From positions 1 to 54,684 of the IMG/VR virus record IMGVR_UViG_3300010399_000045: 54,684 nt of DNA. The stretch is one strand, 5' to 3'. This stretch comes from a virus. The notes under the pieces are model-generated. The model was not told the DNA's origin. It ran no database searches and saw nothing but the letters and a program-made list of their open reading frames with translations. Positions 29,199 through 36,536 of this stretch are shown one piece after another. The translations under genes were made by a program, and so were the position numbers. Numbering within the stretch: the stretch's first letter is position 1; the number at the start of each line of letters is the position of its first letter.

Positions 29199-29552
29199 AT
29201 GCTCGTGTACATCGGATGGCTGATTGGTTTCCCGATCCTGACGATCATGTTAATCCTCGCCAAAGTGATACCTAACGAATTTGGCCTGCTCGCGTTTCCG
29301 ATTTGGTGGCTCGGCGGGATACTGATTGAGGCTGCCAAGAACAAAGAACTGCTTGCTACCTTGTGCATGGGGGCAGTCATAGTCAGCGCGTTCGCCGTGC
29401 TGTTTGGGGAAACTTACCTGTGGACGGAGATCATACAGGTACCAGCATGGCTGTTGTTCTTGCTGATGCTGTCGCTCGCGCCGCGTTGGGGGTTCACTCT
29501 AATCGGCATTCAGCATCTTTGTTTGGTAATAAGTAGGAGACGGAACACATGA
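29199..29552 (+). CDS. Multi-pass membrane protein, 117 aa
   Basis: The 117 residues have at least three hydrophobic segments: about 3-22 (VYIGWLIGFPILTIMLILAK), 29-46, 55-70 and 78-105. Lower GC than its neighbours. No family is recognised; a membrane function in infected cells, such as immunity or lysis control, is possible but not shown. Its stop overlaps the thyX ATG. Confidence 0.65.
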   Translation: MLVYIGWLIGFPILTIMLILAKVIPNEFGLLAFPIWWLGGILIEAAKNKELLATLCMGAVIVSAFAVLFGETYLWTEIIQVPAWLLFLLMLSLAPRWGFTLIGIQHLCLVISRRRNT

Positions 29553-30559
29553 CCATCACGGCGAAGATCATCGCGGCATCCGCCCACCCGCACGGCGGCC
29601 CGCCGCTCTACACTCTGCAGCTCCGTTACCCCAAATTTATCCATGGTGAGGGGAAAACGCACCGCCTGATCCGGATCGCGGACAGGGCCTACGAACTGCT
29701 GCAGGAGGTCGGGTTTATGGACGACCCGGACCTTTCGCGCAACGCCTCGTCGTCCCGCGCGATCCCGGTCGAACGCATGATCCAGGACGTGATGGATGAC
29801 CCAGTCATCCCGATGCACTGGGGCAAGAACCAGCCCGGCATGCAGGCGCGCGAGGAACACAACGCACCTGTCATGATGCCGATGCCTGACATCGATGATC
29901 AGACGCATATGTGCTGCGACCGCCTGCATGCATGGCTGCGCGCGCGGGATCAAATGATCGGAGCTGCGCGCGCCTTTGCCAAGGCCGGCTATGCCAAGCA
30001 GTTCGTCAATCGCCTGCTGGAACCGTGGCTGCACATCAACGTGGTCGTGACCGCGACCGAGTGGTCCAACTTCTTCGCGCTGCGCTGCCACCCCGACGCG
30101 CAGCCCGAGATGCGCGCGCTCGCCGAGTCCGTGCGGGAGGCGATCGCACTTGCGACTCCGCGGGTGCTGCAGCCCGGCGAATGGCATCTGCCATATGTAT
30201 CCGCAGAAGACGAGCATCGGATTGACGAGTTCGCAGCAGGCGAAGAGGTGGCGGACGTCTATTCGCATGTCAGTGTTGACGAACGTTTGATCAAATTGTC
30301 GGTGGCCCGCTGCGCGCGCGTCTCCTACCTGACCCAGGATGGCAAGGTCCCGGCGATCGAGCAGGACCTCGCGCTCTATGACCGGCTGGTAGCTTCTGTC
30401 CCGCTTCACGCTTCGCCGTGTGAGCACCAGGCGACGCCTGATACGCAGGAGTGGGTCGACGCGGCTTGCACCAGAACTACTTGGGAGTATCCGCAGCTCC
30501 ATGGCAATCTGCGCGGGTGGCGCCAATTTCGCAAGACGCTGCCCGGTGAGTGCCAGTGA
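29549..30559 (+). CDS. thyX: ThyX-like flavin-dependent thymidylate synthase with insertion
   Basis: A 336-residue ThyX-family protein: LQLRYPKFIHGEGKTHR, then SRNASSSRAIPVERM, NQPGMQA, ARCARVSYL and SPCEHQATP near the end. ThyX makes dTMP from dUMP with flavin and folate. In usual members the signature runs on as THRxFSRNASSSRA; here about 22 residues (LIRIADRAYELLQEVGFMDDPD) separate THR from LSRNASSSRA, so the substrate-binding loop carries an insertion. Activity on dUMP is likely but a changed substrate cannot be excluded. Confidence 0.85.
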   Translation: MTITAKIIAASAHPHGGPPLYTLQLRYPKFIHGEGKTHRLIRIADRAYELLQEVGFMDDPDLSRNASSSRAIPVERMIQDVMDDPVIPMHWGKNQPGMQAREEHNAPVMMPMPDIDDQTHMCCDRLHAWLRARDQMIGAARAFAKAGYAKQFVNRLLEPWLHINVVVTATEWSNFFALRCHPDAQPEMRALAESVREAIALATPRVLQPGEWHLPYVSAEDEHRIDEFAAGEEVADVYSHVSVDERLIKLSVARCARVSYLTQDGKVPAIEQDLALYDRLVASVPLHASPCEHQATPDTQEWVDAACTRTTWEYPQLHGNLRGWRQFRKTLPGECQ

Positions 30560-30747
30560 ACCGTGAGGACCCGGAGACGCGGGAGATCAAGGAAGCGCGG
30601 CTGACTGAGTTCCGCCGTCAGTTCAGCGCGCGGGAGATCTCGCTGCACCTGTTCCGCGCCCGCCTTCACATGCTGGGCCTGCGCGGGCAGGCGATCCAGA
30701 ACGAGGTGTTCGCCAACTGGCCGCCGGCCGTCAAAAAGAGGAGCTGA
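30556..30747 (+). CDS. Hypothetical protein, 63 aa
   Basis: GTG at 30556 in a GTGA overlap with the thyX stop (another GTG at 30550 adds two residues). The product is a charged helical protein (REDPETREIKEARLTEFRRQFSAREISLHLFRARL). No family is recognised. Confidence 0.6.
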   Translation: MNREDPETREIKEARLTEFRRQFSAREISLHLFRARLHMLGLRGQAIQNEVFANWPPAVKKRS

Positions 30748-30751
30748 TAAA

Positions 30752-31045
30752 ATGATCACGTTTACCCAGTATCTGCTACCCGACGGACAAAAGCAGGAGG
30801 TCACGGTCGAGCGGCCCCCGGAGATCGAGGCGTTGGCGAAGCGCTTCGTCGACGCCGGGGGCAGGTACGAGGCTGAGATCCTCACAACCGGGCAGGTGTC
30901 GTTAACCGCCGTCTACTCGGTCGACGGCGAACCGCAAGATGTGATCATCAAGATCGGAGCCAACGGGCACGGCCTGCTCGACATGACCGACGACCTGATC
31001 CGCAGGTCCGTGGACTATCTAGACGGCAACGTCGACCCGACCTAA
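30752..31045 (+). CDS. Hypothetical protein, 97 aa
   Basis: The ATG follows AAGAGGAGCTGATAAA, a good site. The 97-residue protein has a beta-rich body (TFTQYLLPDGQKQEVTVERP, LTAVYSVDGEPQDVIIKIG) and a helical end. No family is recognised; the composition is typical of small soluble phage proteins. Confidence 0.65.
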   Translation: MITFTQYLLPDGQKQEVTVERPPEIEALAKRFVDAGGRYEAEILTTGQVSLTAVYSVDGEPQDVIIKIGANGHGLLDMTDDLIRRSVDYLDGNVDPT

Positions 31046-31074
31046 AGGAAGGGTATGTCAAGAGGAACGGACTG

Positions 31075-31677
31075 ATGCGGAGGTTTACGTTCGTGACCAC
31101 GATACCAGATCGCTGGAAAAGGATCCTGGGAGCCGTTCAATCGGCGACACCAGAGGCGCTGCTCGCCGGTGGCGCCCTGCGTGACCGCGTCATGGGGCGG
31201 GAACCCAAGGATCTCGACATCTTCGTGCCGTACAACAGCGTGCAGCCCGAGGTCGTCGAGAAGATGGACGCCGCGCTCGCCAAGCTGGGCTACCGCTACC
31301 TGGAGCCACCCGAGGTCGAGGAGGGTGCTTCGTCCGAGCTACCGGACGACGCCGTGATGAAAGAGGAGTACCACTACACCTCAGAGCATCCCGACGACCT
31401 GCCGATCAACATGATCGAGGTCGGTAAGGATTGGACGCCGAAGAAGCGTCTGTACCACTTCGACTTCGGTCTGTGCCAGATCGGCTACGACGGCGACCGG
31501 CCGATCGTGACCGACGCCTTCCAGCACGACAAGGACTTCGAGTGCTTCACCCTGTTGCATGCGCCGACCTGGCGCATCTTCTATCAGTCGCTGAAGCGCT
31601 ACCGGCGCTTCCTGGCGAAGTACCCAAAATTTCCGCTGGTGATCAAACCTGACCTGGTGTGGCCAAAGCCGGATTGA
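31075..31677 (+). CDS. Nucleotidyltransferase-fold protein
   Basis: The 200-residue protein has LLAGGALRDRVMGREPKDLDIFVPY at about residues 26-50: the GG motif followed by a D-x-D pair, as in the head domain of class II poly(A) polymerase / CCA-adding enzymes. The neck and body domains of those enzymes are absent. The second half (MIEVGKDWTPKKRLYHFDFGLCQIGYDG) is typical of stand-alone phage nucleotidyltransferases. The substrate (tRNA, nucleotide or protein) cannot be told. Confidence 0.65.
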   Translation: MRRFTFVTTIPDRWKRILGAVQSATPEALLAGGALRDRVMGREPKDLDIFVPYNSVQPEVVEKMDAALAKLGYRYLEPPEVEEGASSELPDDAVMKEEYHYTSEHPDDLPINMIEVGKDWTPKKRLYHFDFGLCQIGYDGDRPIVTDAFQHDKDFECFTLLHAPTWRIFYQSLKRYRRFLAKYPKFPLVIKPDLVWPKPD

Positions 31678-31693
31678 AAAAGGGAGCAAGCGA

Positions 31694-31891
31694 ATGGTGC
31701 GGGTTCGACCCATGATCAGGACGACGGTCGGCCGGGTTCGTTTGTGGACCGTGGACAACATGAACTGGGTGATGGCGCCCAAGTCTGTCGAGGTTGGTGG
31801 GACGGTCGTGTGGGCCGGCAGGACCTACAAGGTTGTACGCGCCGCGGACGGTACTCGCCGCGTGCGAGAGATTCGCGGTAGGGAGGCGTAA
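31694..31891 (+). CDS. Small beta-rich protein, 65 aa
   Basis: The 65 residues (RVRLWTVDNMNWVMAPKSVEVGGTVVWAGRTYKVVRAADGTRRVRE) form a likely small beta barrel. The ATG follows GGGAGCAAGCGA. No family is recognised. Confidence 0.6.
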   Translation: MVRVRPMIRTTVGRVRLWTVDNMNWVMAPKSVEVGGTVVWAGRTYKVVRAADGTRRVREIRGREA

Positions 31892-31892
31892 T

Positions 31893-32255
31893 GTGACCTA
31901 CAAGGGGCGTACCGACACGATCGAGGTCCGGCGGCGCAAGCGGGCGGCGATCAACAAGCGGAACGGGCACGAGCCTGGTTACGCAGAGGAGGCCCTCGAC
32001 CTGTACCTGTCGGGTGAGCACATGGCCGAGATCGCGGAGGCCTTTGACATCGGCATCAAGACCATGCGGATCAGCATCGCGCATGCCGCCTTGTGGCGCC
32101 TGCTCGAGGCAGGTGGTGCCAGTACTCCGCGCGACATGTCAACAGAGCAGGTGGCGAAGAGCTCCGCGCTGATGCGGGAGGTGATCGCGCTGCGCGCTGA
32201 GTGCACAGCGCTGAAGCTACGCCTCGAACTGCGCACCGTTGGTGCACAGGCCTGA
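31893..32255 (+). CDS. Helix-turn-helix protein, 120 aa
   Basis: GTG start with GGGAGG upstream. Residues about 24-60 (YAEEALDLYLSGEHMAEIAEAFDIGIKTMRISIAHA) have the helix-turn-helix pattern of resolvase- or sigma-like DNA-binding domains. The rest is a helical tail. The extension upstream to 31794 in this frame overlaps the previous gene and is unlikely. A small regulator is plausible. Confidence 0.6.
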   Translation: MTYKGRTDTIEVRRRKRAAINKRNGHEPGYAEEALDLYLSGEHMAEIAEAFDIGIKTMRISIAHAALWRLLEAGGASTPRDMSTEQVAKSSALMREVIALRAECTALKLRLELRTVGAQA

Positions 32256-32261
32256 TCCACA

Positions 32262-32435
32262 ATGATCCCGCCGGCCTGGATCGCCCTGCACATCGGCTGG
32301 ATCACGATACTGCTGGTCGGAGGAGTTTCCATCGAGATTGGTCGACCTGTGCCGGCCTGGATGATTGTACACCTCGCCTCCTGGGCGGCGGTGATAGTAG
32401 GGATCGCCGCACTGATCAGCGCGAGGAAGGGGTGA
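32262..32435 (+). CDS. Small membrane protein, 57 aa
   Basis: The ATG is six bases after the previous stop. The 57 residues have two hydrophobic segments (WIALHIGWITILLVGGVSI and WMIVHLASWAAVIVGIAALI). No family is recognised. Confidence 0.55.
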   Translation: MIPPAWIALHIGWITILLVGGVSIEIGRPVPAWMIVHLASWAAVIVGIAALISARKG

Positions 32436-32441
32436 CCAAAG

Positions 32442-32693
32442 ATGCTCTCCATTTTTATCTGCCACTTCCTTCCCGGAGCACGTCGGCGTCGGCGGGCGGC
32501 AGCGGAGGCTTCAGTACTCGCCGTGATCGAGGCGAGTCCTGGTGGACTCAGCGCCATGCAAATCCAGGAAGCAACAGGCATCGGAACGGGCATGCTCTAC
32601 CTAGTACTCGACGAGCTCGAGGAAAGTGGCAAGATCAGCGGAGTATGGATGGACGAACCGTACCCCCGGCGACGGATCTACGTGAAAAGGTGA
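32442..32693 (+). CDS. Winged-helix DNA-binding protein, 83 aa
   Basis: Residues about 24-80 (VLAVIEASPGGLSAMQIQEATGIGTGMLYLVLDELEESGKISGVWMDEPYPRRRIYVKR) show a classic winged helix of the PadR/MarR shape, the last strand being the wing. The first 20 residues are basic. It is probably a small transcription regulator; the target is unknown. Confidence 0.65.
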   Translation: MLSIFICHFLPGARRRRRAAAEASVLAVIEASPGGLSAMQIQEATGIGTGMLYLVLDELEESGKISGVWMDEPYPRRRIYVKR

Positions 32694-32699
32694 TCAAAG

Positions 32700-33224
32700 A
32701 TGCGACAGGCAATCGTCATAGCCGAGATCATGTCGGGCGGTCAGACGGGTGTCGACCAGGCGTTCCTGCGCGCGGCCGCTGCCTGCCGCATCCCGACGAG
32801 GGGCTGGATGCCTCGCGGGTACCTGACAGAGGACGGCCCGCGACCCGATCTCGCGCGACGGTTCTGCCTGGAGGAGCACCTCTCCGACAAGTACCCACCA
32901 CGGACAGCGAAGAACATCCACGAGTCGGACGTCACCCTGCTGATCGCCCCGTACAGGTTCGGGCCCGGCAGCAAGTTGACGATGACGATGTGCGAGTCCA
33001 TGAAGAAGCCCTGCTACCACATCGCCTCAGATTCCCTACACTCCCACTATACCGACGCGCGCTTCTATGCTGTTATAAGCTGGCTCAAGAAGGCAGCGGC
33101 GCTCAAGGGCGCGCTGACCGTCAACGGTGCTGGTTCACGCGAGTCAAGTCAGCCGGGCATCGGTGTCGCGGCCGAGAAGTTCCTGATCGCCCTGTTCAGG
33201 TACCTTGACGGGAAGCCGATATGA
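32700..33224 (+). CDS. SLOG-fold protein of the putative molybdenum-carrier family
   Basis: The 174-residue protein has EIMSGGQTGVDQAFLRAAAACRIPTRGWMPRGY at the N-terminus, then EDGPRPDLARRFCLEEH, YPPRTAKNIHESDVTLLIA: the pattern of the putative Mo-carrier (SLOG) family related to DprA and lysine-decarboxylase-like nucleotide-binding proteins. Despite the family name, a nucleotide-ligand role is considered likely for SLOG proteins near mobile elements. Its stop overlaps the gp47 start. Confidence 0.7.
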   Translation: MRQAIVIAEIMSGGQTGVDQAFLRAAAACRIPTRGWMPRGYLTEDGPRPDLARRFCLEEHLSDKYPPRTAKNIHESDVTLLIAPYRFGPGSKLTMTMCESMKKPCYHIASDSLHSHYTDARFYAVISWLKKAAALKGALTVNGAGSRESSQPGIGVAAEKFLIALFRYLDGKPI

Positions 33225-34243
33225 CCGTCCTCATCGCCGCCGACCTTCACCTCAGTGACCTGCCTCGTGACGAGTACCGCCACGTCTGGCAAGAGTGGCT
33301 CCGCGCGCAGGTGAAGCACCACCGAGTCACGCGTGTGCTGATTCTCGGCGACCTTACCGAACAGAAGGGGCGCCATTCAGCGCAGCTGGTCAACCGGATC
33401 GTTGACCACATGGCGCGACTGGCGGCCATGTGCCCTGTCACCTTCCTGCGCGGCAACCACGACGGGTTCTCGCCTGACAACCCGTTCTTCGGGTTCCTGC
33501 GCGAGATCGAGAACATCGACTGGATCAACGATCCGTCCAGTGCCGACTACCCAGAGCTCGGCCGGTGCCTGTTCCTGCCGCATAGTTCGCGCCCTGAGAT
33601 CGATTGGGTAACCGCGCTGGAGGCAGCCTATCCGCCACGGTGGGTGTTCGCCCACGCGACATTCGCCGGTGCCAAGGGTGAGTCGGGGAGGGAGCTTCAC
33701 GGCGTGGCGCAGGAGCCACTGCACCGTTTCCGGGCACCCATCATCGCGGGGGACGTGCACGTGCCGCAGGTCATCGGCAAGGTCCAGTATGTCGGTGCCC
33801 CGTACACCATCGACTTCGGCGACGCCTACCGCGGTCAGGTGCTGCTGGTCGAAGGCGACCGGCCGAAGGACAAGCCGCGGCAGCTGATCTACAACGGTCC
33901 GCAGAAGATGCTGGTGGACTCGGAGCTGCTCCTATCAGGCAACATCGGGGCCCCTCAGTACGCCGGCTGGGTCGTCAAGGCACGGGTGCATCTGCGGGCC
34001 GTCGACCGCGATAGGTTTCCTGACATCCGACGCAGGCTGGTTGAACGCGCAGGGGAACTCGGCCTCGAACTGCATTCCGTCGAACCTGTGATCGCGGCAC
34101 CCGACAGGCCGCCGGCCGGCACCCCGGTACCGCGCGCGCGAAAGCGCGACGACGAACGCCTGATCGCCGAGTATGCACAGCGTAGGGGCCTGCCCGCAGC
34201 GACGCTGAAGACGGGCCTGCGGATCGCAAAGGAGACGTCATGA
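33221..34243 (+). CDS. SbcD/Mre11-like nuclease subunit (gp47 type)
   Basis: The 340-residue calcineurin-like phosphoesterase has the Mre11/SbcD order: DLHLSD, LGDLTEQKG, LRGNHDG, FAHATFAG, and GDVHVPQVIG followed by YVGAPYTIDFGD. With the SbcC-like partner at 36533 it should form the complex that resects DNA ends for recombination (T4 gp46/gp47). Genes for a small membrane cassette lie between the two subunits, which usually are adjacent. Confidence 0.85.
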   Translation: MTVLIAADLHLSDLPRDEYRHVWQEWLRAQVKHHRVTRVLILGDLTEQKGRHSAQLVNRIVDHMARLAAMCPVTFLRGNHDGFSPDNPFFGFLREIENIDWINDPSSADYPELGRCLFLPHSSRPEIDWVTALEAAYPPRWVFAHATFAGAKGESGRELHGVAQEPLHRFRAPIIAGDVHVPQVIGKVQYVGAPYTIDFGDAYRGQVLLVEGDRPKDKPRQLIYNGPQKMLVDSELLLSGNIGAPQYAGWVVKARVHLRAVDRDRFPDIRRRLVERAGELGLELHSVEPVIAAPDRPPAGTPVPRARKRDDERLIAEYAQRRGLPAATLKTGLRIAKETS

Positions 34244-34452
34244 AGTTGTCAGTACTAATGGTTCTCGCGGCGGTCACCGGAGGTGTGGACGAGCCCGCAC
34301 TAACCTGCGACCAGCGATTGATGATACTGCACGAAAACTCTGTCAGGCTGGCGACGCGTTCCTTCCTGTTCGGCCACGCCTGCGCCAGGAGTGGAGAGTC
34401 TGTCAAGGTCTGCTCGGAGCAATTCCTCGCTGCGACGAGCAGCTTACCGTGA
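34240..34452 (+). CDS. Small exported protein, 70 aa
   Basis: The ATG overlaps the gp47 stop. A short N-terminal hydrophobic stretch (MKLSVLMVLAAVTGG) could be a signal peptide; the remaining 55 residues contain three Cys (TCDQRL, HACARS, VCSEQF), consistent with a periplasmic disulphide protein. No family is recognised. Confidence 0.55.
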   Translation: MKLSVLMVLAAVTGGVDEPALTCDQRLMILHENSVRLATRSFLFGHACARSGESVKVCSEQFLAATSSLP

Positions 34453-34480
34453 GAACCCGCTTCTTCAGGAGGATAAAACT

Positions 34481-34588
34481 GTGCTCGCCCTTGAAATCAT
34501 CGGCGCTTTGGTCATTGCCGTGCTTATTGGACTCGGCGTGACGAAGTATCTCGAACGTCGCAACCACCAACTCAACCGAAGGAAATAA
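34481..34588 (+). CDS. Membrane peptide, 35 aa
   Basis: GTG start with CAGGAGG eight bases upstream, the strongest ribosome site in the neighbourhood. The 35 residues are VLALEIIGALVIAVLIGLGVTKYL followed by a basic tail, a classic single-pass peptide with the tail in the cytoplasm. It lies directly before the SPFH gene and may act with it. Confidence 0.55.
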   Translation: MLALEIIGALVIAVLIGLGVTKYLERRNHQLNRRK

Positions 34589-34592
34589 GCTC

Positions 34593-35489
34593 ATGCCCCC
34601 ACGTGCCTCACAAGACGGTTACACCGCTGCTGGCCCGATCGCCATCGGCGCAGGTGCGGCCGCGTTTATTGTCGCAATGATGGTCATCTTCGGCTCCTGG
34701 TACACCATCGATCAGACCCAGCGCGGTGTGCTACTGCGCAACGGCGCCTTCGTCGAGGTCGTCCAGCCCGGCCTGCACTTCAAGTTGCCTTGGTTCGAAA
34801 ACGTCGTGAAGATCGACATGCAGACGCACACCACGACCTACGACAAGATGGAGGCGTACTCAGCCGATCAGCAGCCGGCGCACCTGCGCGTGTCCGTTAC
34901 CCGGCACGTCGCGGCCGACAAGGTCCCGGAGATGTACTCGCGTTTTGCCGGTGACACCGACGCCGCTGTGCAGCGCCTCATCGCCCCGCACGTCTACGAG
35001 CGCACCAAGGTCGTGTTCGGCCAGTACACAGCCGCCCGCGCGATCTCCAGTCGCGGCCAGCTCAACGCCGACGCGGCCAAGAGCTTGATCGAGGCCATCG
35101 CCTACGATCCGGTCTTCGTCATCGAGTCCACCCAGATCGAAGACATCACCTTCAGCGGCGACTACATCAAGTCCGTGGAGAGTCGCATGCAGGCCGAGGT
35201 GGAGGTGCTGCGCCTGCGGCAGAATCTGGAGCGCGAGAAGGTGCAGGCTGACATCGCTGTGACGCAGGCGACCGGCCGCGCTAACTCGGTGCGGGCCGAA
35301 GCCCAGGCACAGGCAGATGCGATCACACTCCGGGGCAATGCGGAGGCAACAGCAATTCGCGCGCGTGGTGCAGCGTTAGGGGACAATCCCAACCTTGTTT
35401 CCCTCACGCAGGCTGAACGGTGGAATGGTGTACTGCCGACCACCATGCTTCCACAAGGCTCGGTGCCTATGCTCACGCTGGGGCGCTGA
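34593..35489 (+). CDS. SPFH/band 7 (prohibitin-like) membrane protein
   Basis: The 298-residue protein has an N-terminal membrane segment (about residues 15-35, PIAIGAGAAAFIVAMMVIFGS), then an SPFH domain (YTIDQTQRGVLLRNGAFVEVVQPGLHFKLPWFENVVKID), then a long helical region (ESRMQAEVEVLRLRQNLEREKVQADIAVTQATGRANSVRAEAQAQADAITLRG) typical of prohibitin/HflK proteins that form large membrane rings. Host HflKC guards FtsH and affects the lysis-lysogeny choice of lambda; a phage copy could modulate host membrane proteolysis or scaffold membrane patches. This role is inferred. Confidence 0.85.
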   Translation: MPPRASQDGYTAAGPIAIGAGAAAFIVAMMVIFGSWYTIDQTQRGVLLRNGAFVEVVQPGLHFKLPWFENVVKIDMQTHTTTYDKMEAYSADQQPAHLRVSVTRHVAADKVPEMYSRFAGDTDAAVQRLIAPHVYERTKVVFGQYTAARAISSRGQLNADAAKSLIEAIAYDPVFVIESTQIEDITFSGDYIKSVESRMQAEVEVLRLRQNLEREKVQADIAVTQATGRANSVRAEAQAQADAITLRGNAEATAIRARGAALGDNPNLVSLTQAERWNGVLPTTMLPQGSVPMLTLGR

Positions 35490-35530
35490 TTGCTCCTTAA
35501 AAGGAACAAAACCCAGTGCACATGCCGTAA

Positions 35531-35806
35531 ATGCCGGGCATGCGCATCGGACCAAAAACCGGGGTTGACATGACGACACTGCGGCCAGAGGTACGCTGCG
35601 TCGGCGCGACCGACGCCTGCGGTCAGGTCAGCGGCGTCTGTCCCTGCTGCGAGCTTGTCAATGCGCGGCCTCCGAAGCGCTGGCGCTCTCCGCGGGTGTG
35701 TCCTCGCTGCGGAGATCGCTGCACCAAGATCTTCCATCTGAGCACCGGCAAGTACGAGTGCCAGATCTGCGACCACAGATACGACCCGCCGGAGAGACGC
35801 GCATGA
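35531..35806 (+). CDS. Zinc-ribbon protein
   Basis: Reads MPGMRIGPKTGVDMTTLRPEVRCVGATDACG...; ATGs at 35531 and 35570 are both possible. Cysteine pairs (VCPCCELV, VCPRCGDRC, YECQICDHRY) suggest two zinc ribbons. The ATG at 35531 directly follows a two-codon reading frame (ATG CCG TAA, 35522-35530) so it may be reached by reinitiation. Its stop overlaps the next ATG. Confidence 0.6.
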   Translation: MPGMRIGPKTGVDMTTLRPEVRCVGATDACGQVSGVCPCCELVNARPPKRWRSPRVCPRCGDRCTKIFHLSTGKYECQICDHRYDPPERRA

Positions 35807-36099
35807 TCAGGACCATCATCGTCCATCCGGATATGGGGATCTACCTGGGCAGCTGCATGGGCATGGGATTCTTCTCATTGCTCGACGCGGTAGGGCAGGA
35901 CCGCGCAGTTGTGTTCCTCGACGAGCCCCAGGCGCGCGACCACGTGGCGCACCGGGAAAATAACAACGATCCTGATGCGTACCAGTACAAACAGGTAAAC
36001 GTCAAAGACGACTACTACGCCGACCCGAATGAACTGCTGTCGGCCGGATTACCTGAGATGTTCGTCTTACCTTTGATGACCCCGGAGGGCCACGCATGA
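35803..36099 (+). CDS. Hypothetical protein, 98 aa
   Basis: The ATG overlaps the previous stop. The 98-residue soluble protein reads IRTIIVHPDMGIYLGSCMGMGFFSLLDAVGQDRAVVFLDEPQARDHVAHREN. No known motif. Its stop overlaps the next start. Confidence 0.65.
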   Translation: MIRTIIVHPDMGIYLGSCMGMGFFSLLDAVGQDRAVVFLDEPQARDHVAHRENNNDPDAYQYKQVNVKDDYYADPNELLSAGLPEMFVLPLMTPEGHA

Positions 36100-36536
36100 C
36101 CAACACCCTCATGATCCCCGCGAGCGCACTGCTCGCGCTGCTGGAGCAGTACCCCGACGTCAAGATTGAACTCGTCAAGAATGCCACCCTCCAGGTGGCG
36201 GAGGCGCTGCGCAAGCGCATCGATCGATCGGAGCTGTCCAAGGAGATCGTCGAAGACATCCGCGCGCAGCTCGCCGGCAACTTCTCGCGCTACAACCTGC
36301 CCAAGACCCTGCTCGCTGTGATCGACGATGCGGCGAAGCACGCCGTCGACGAGAAGATCAACAGCAAGGTCACGGAGGAAGCGCGCAAACTGCTCGATGA
36401 GACTGTCAAACGACAGCTGGAAGCTTGGCGTCGTCAGATCGACATCGAGGTGCGTGTGAAGGTCACCGAGGCCGCCGAGAAGCAGGTCAGCGCGATGCTC
36501 GCCGCGGCGGCCAAGATCGGGCGGGGCGCGCGGTGA
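36096..36536 (+). CDS. Coiled-coil protein before gp46-like gene, 146 aa
   Basis: The 146-residue helical protein (MIPASALLALLEQYPDVKIELVKNATLQVAEALRKRI...) has a coiled-coil C-terminal half (EARKLLDETVKRQLEAWRRQIDIEVRVKVTEAAEKQV). It overlaps the GTG of the SbcC-like gene, so it may be made with that complex. No family is recognised. Confidence 0.65.
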   Translation: MTNTLMIPASALLALLEQYPDVKIELVKNATLQVAEALRKRIDRSELSKEIVEDIRAQLAGNFSRYNLPKTLLAVIDDAAKHAVDEKINSKVTEEARKLLDETVKRQLEAWRRQIDIEVRVKVTEAAEKQVSAMLAAAAKIGRGAR

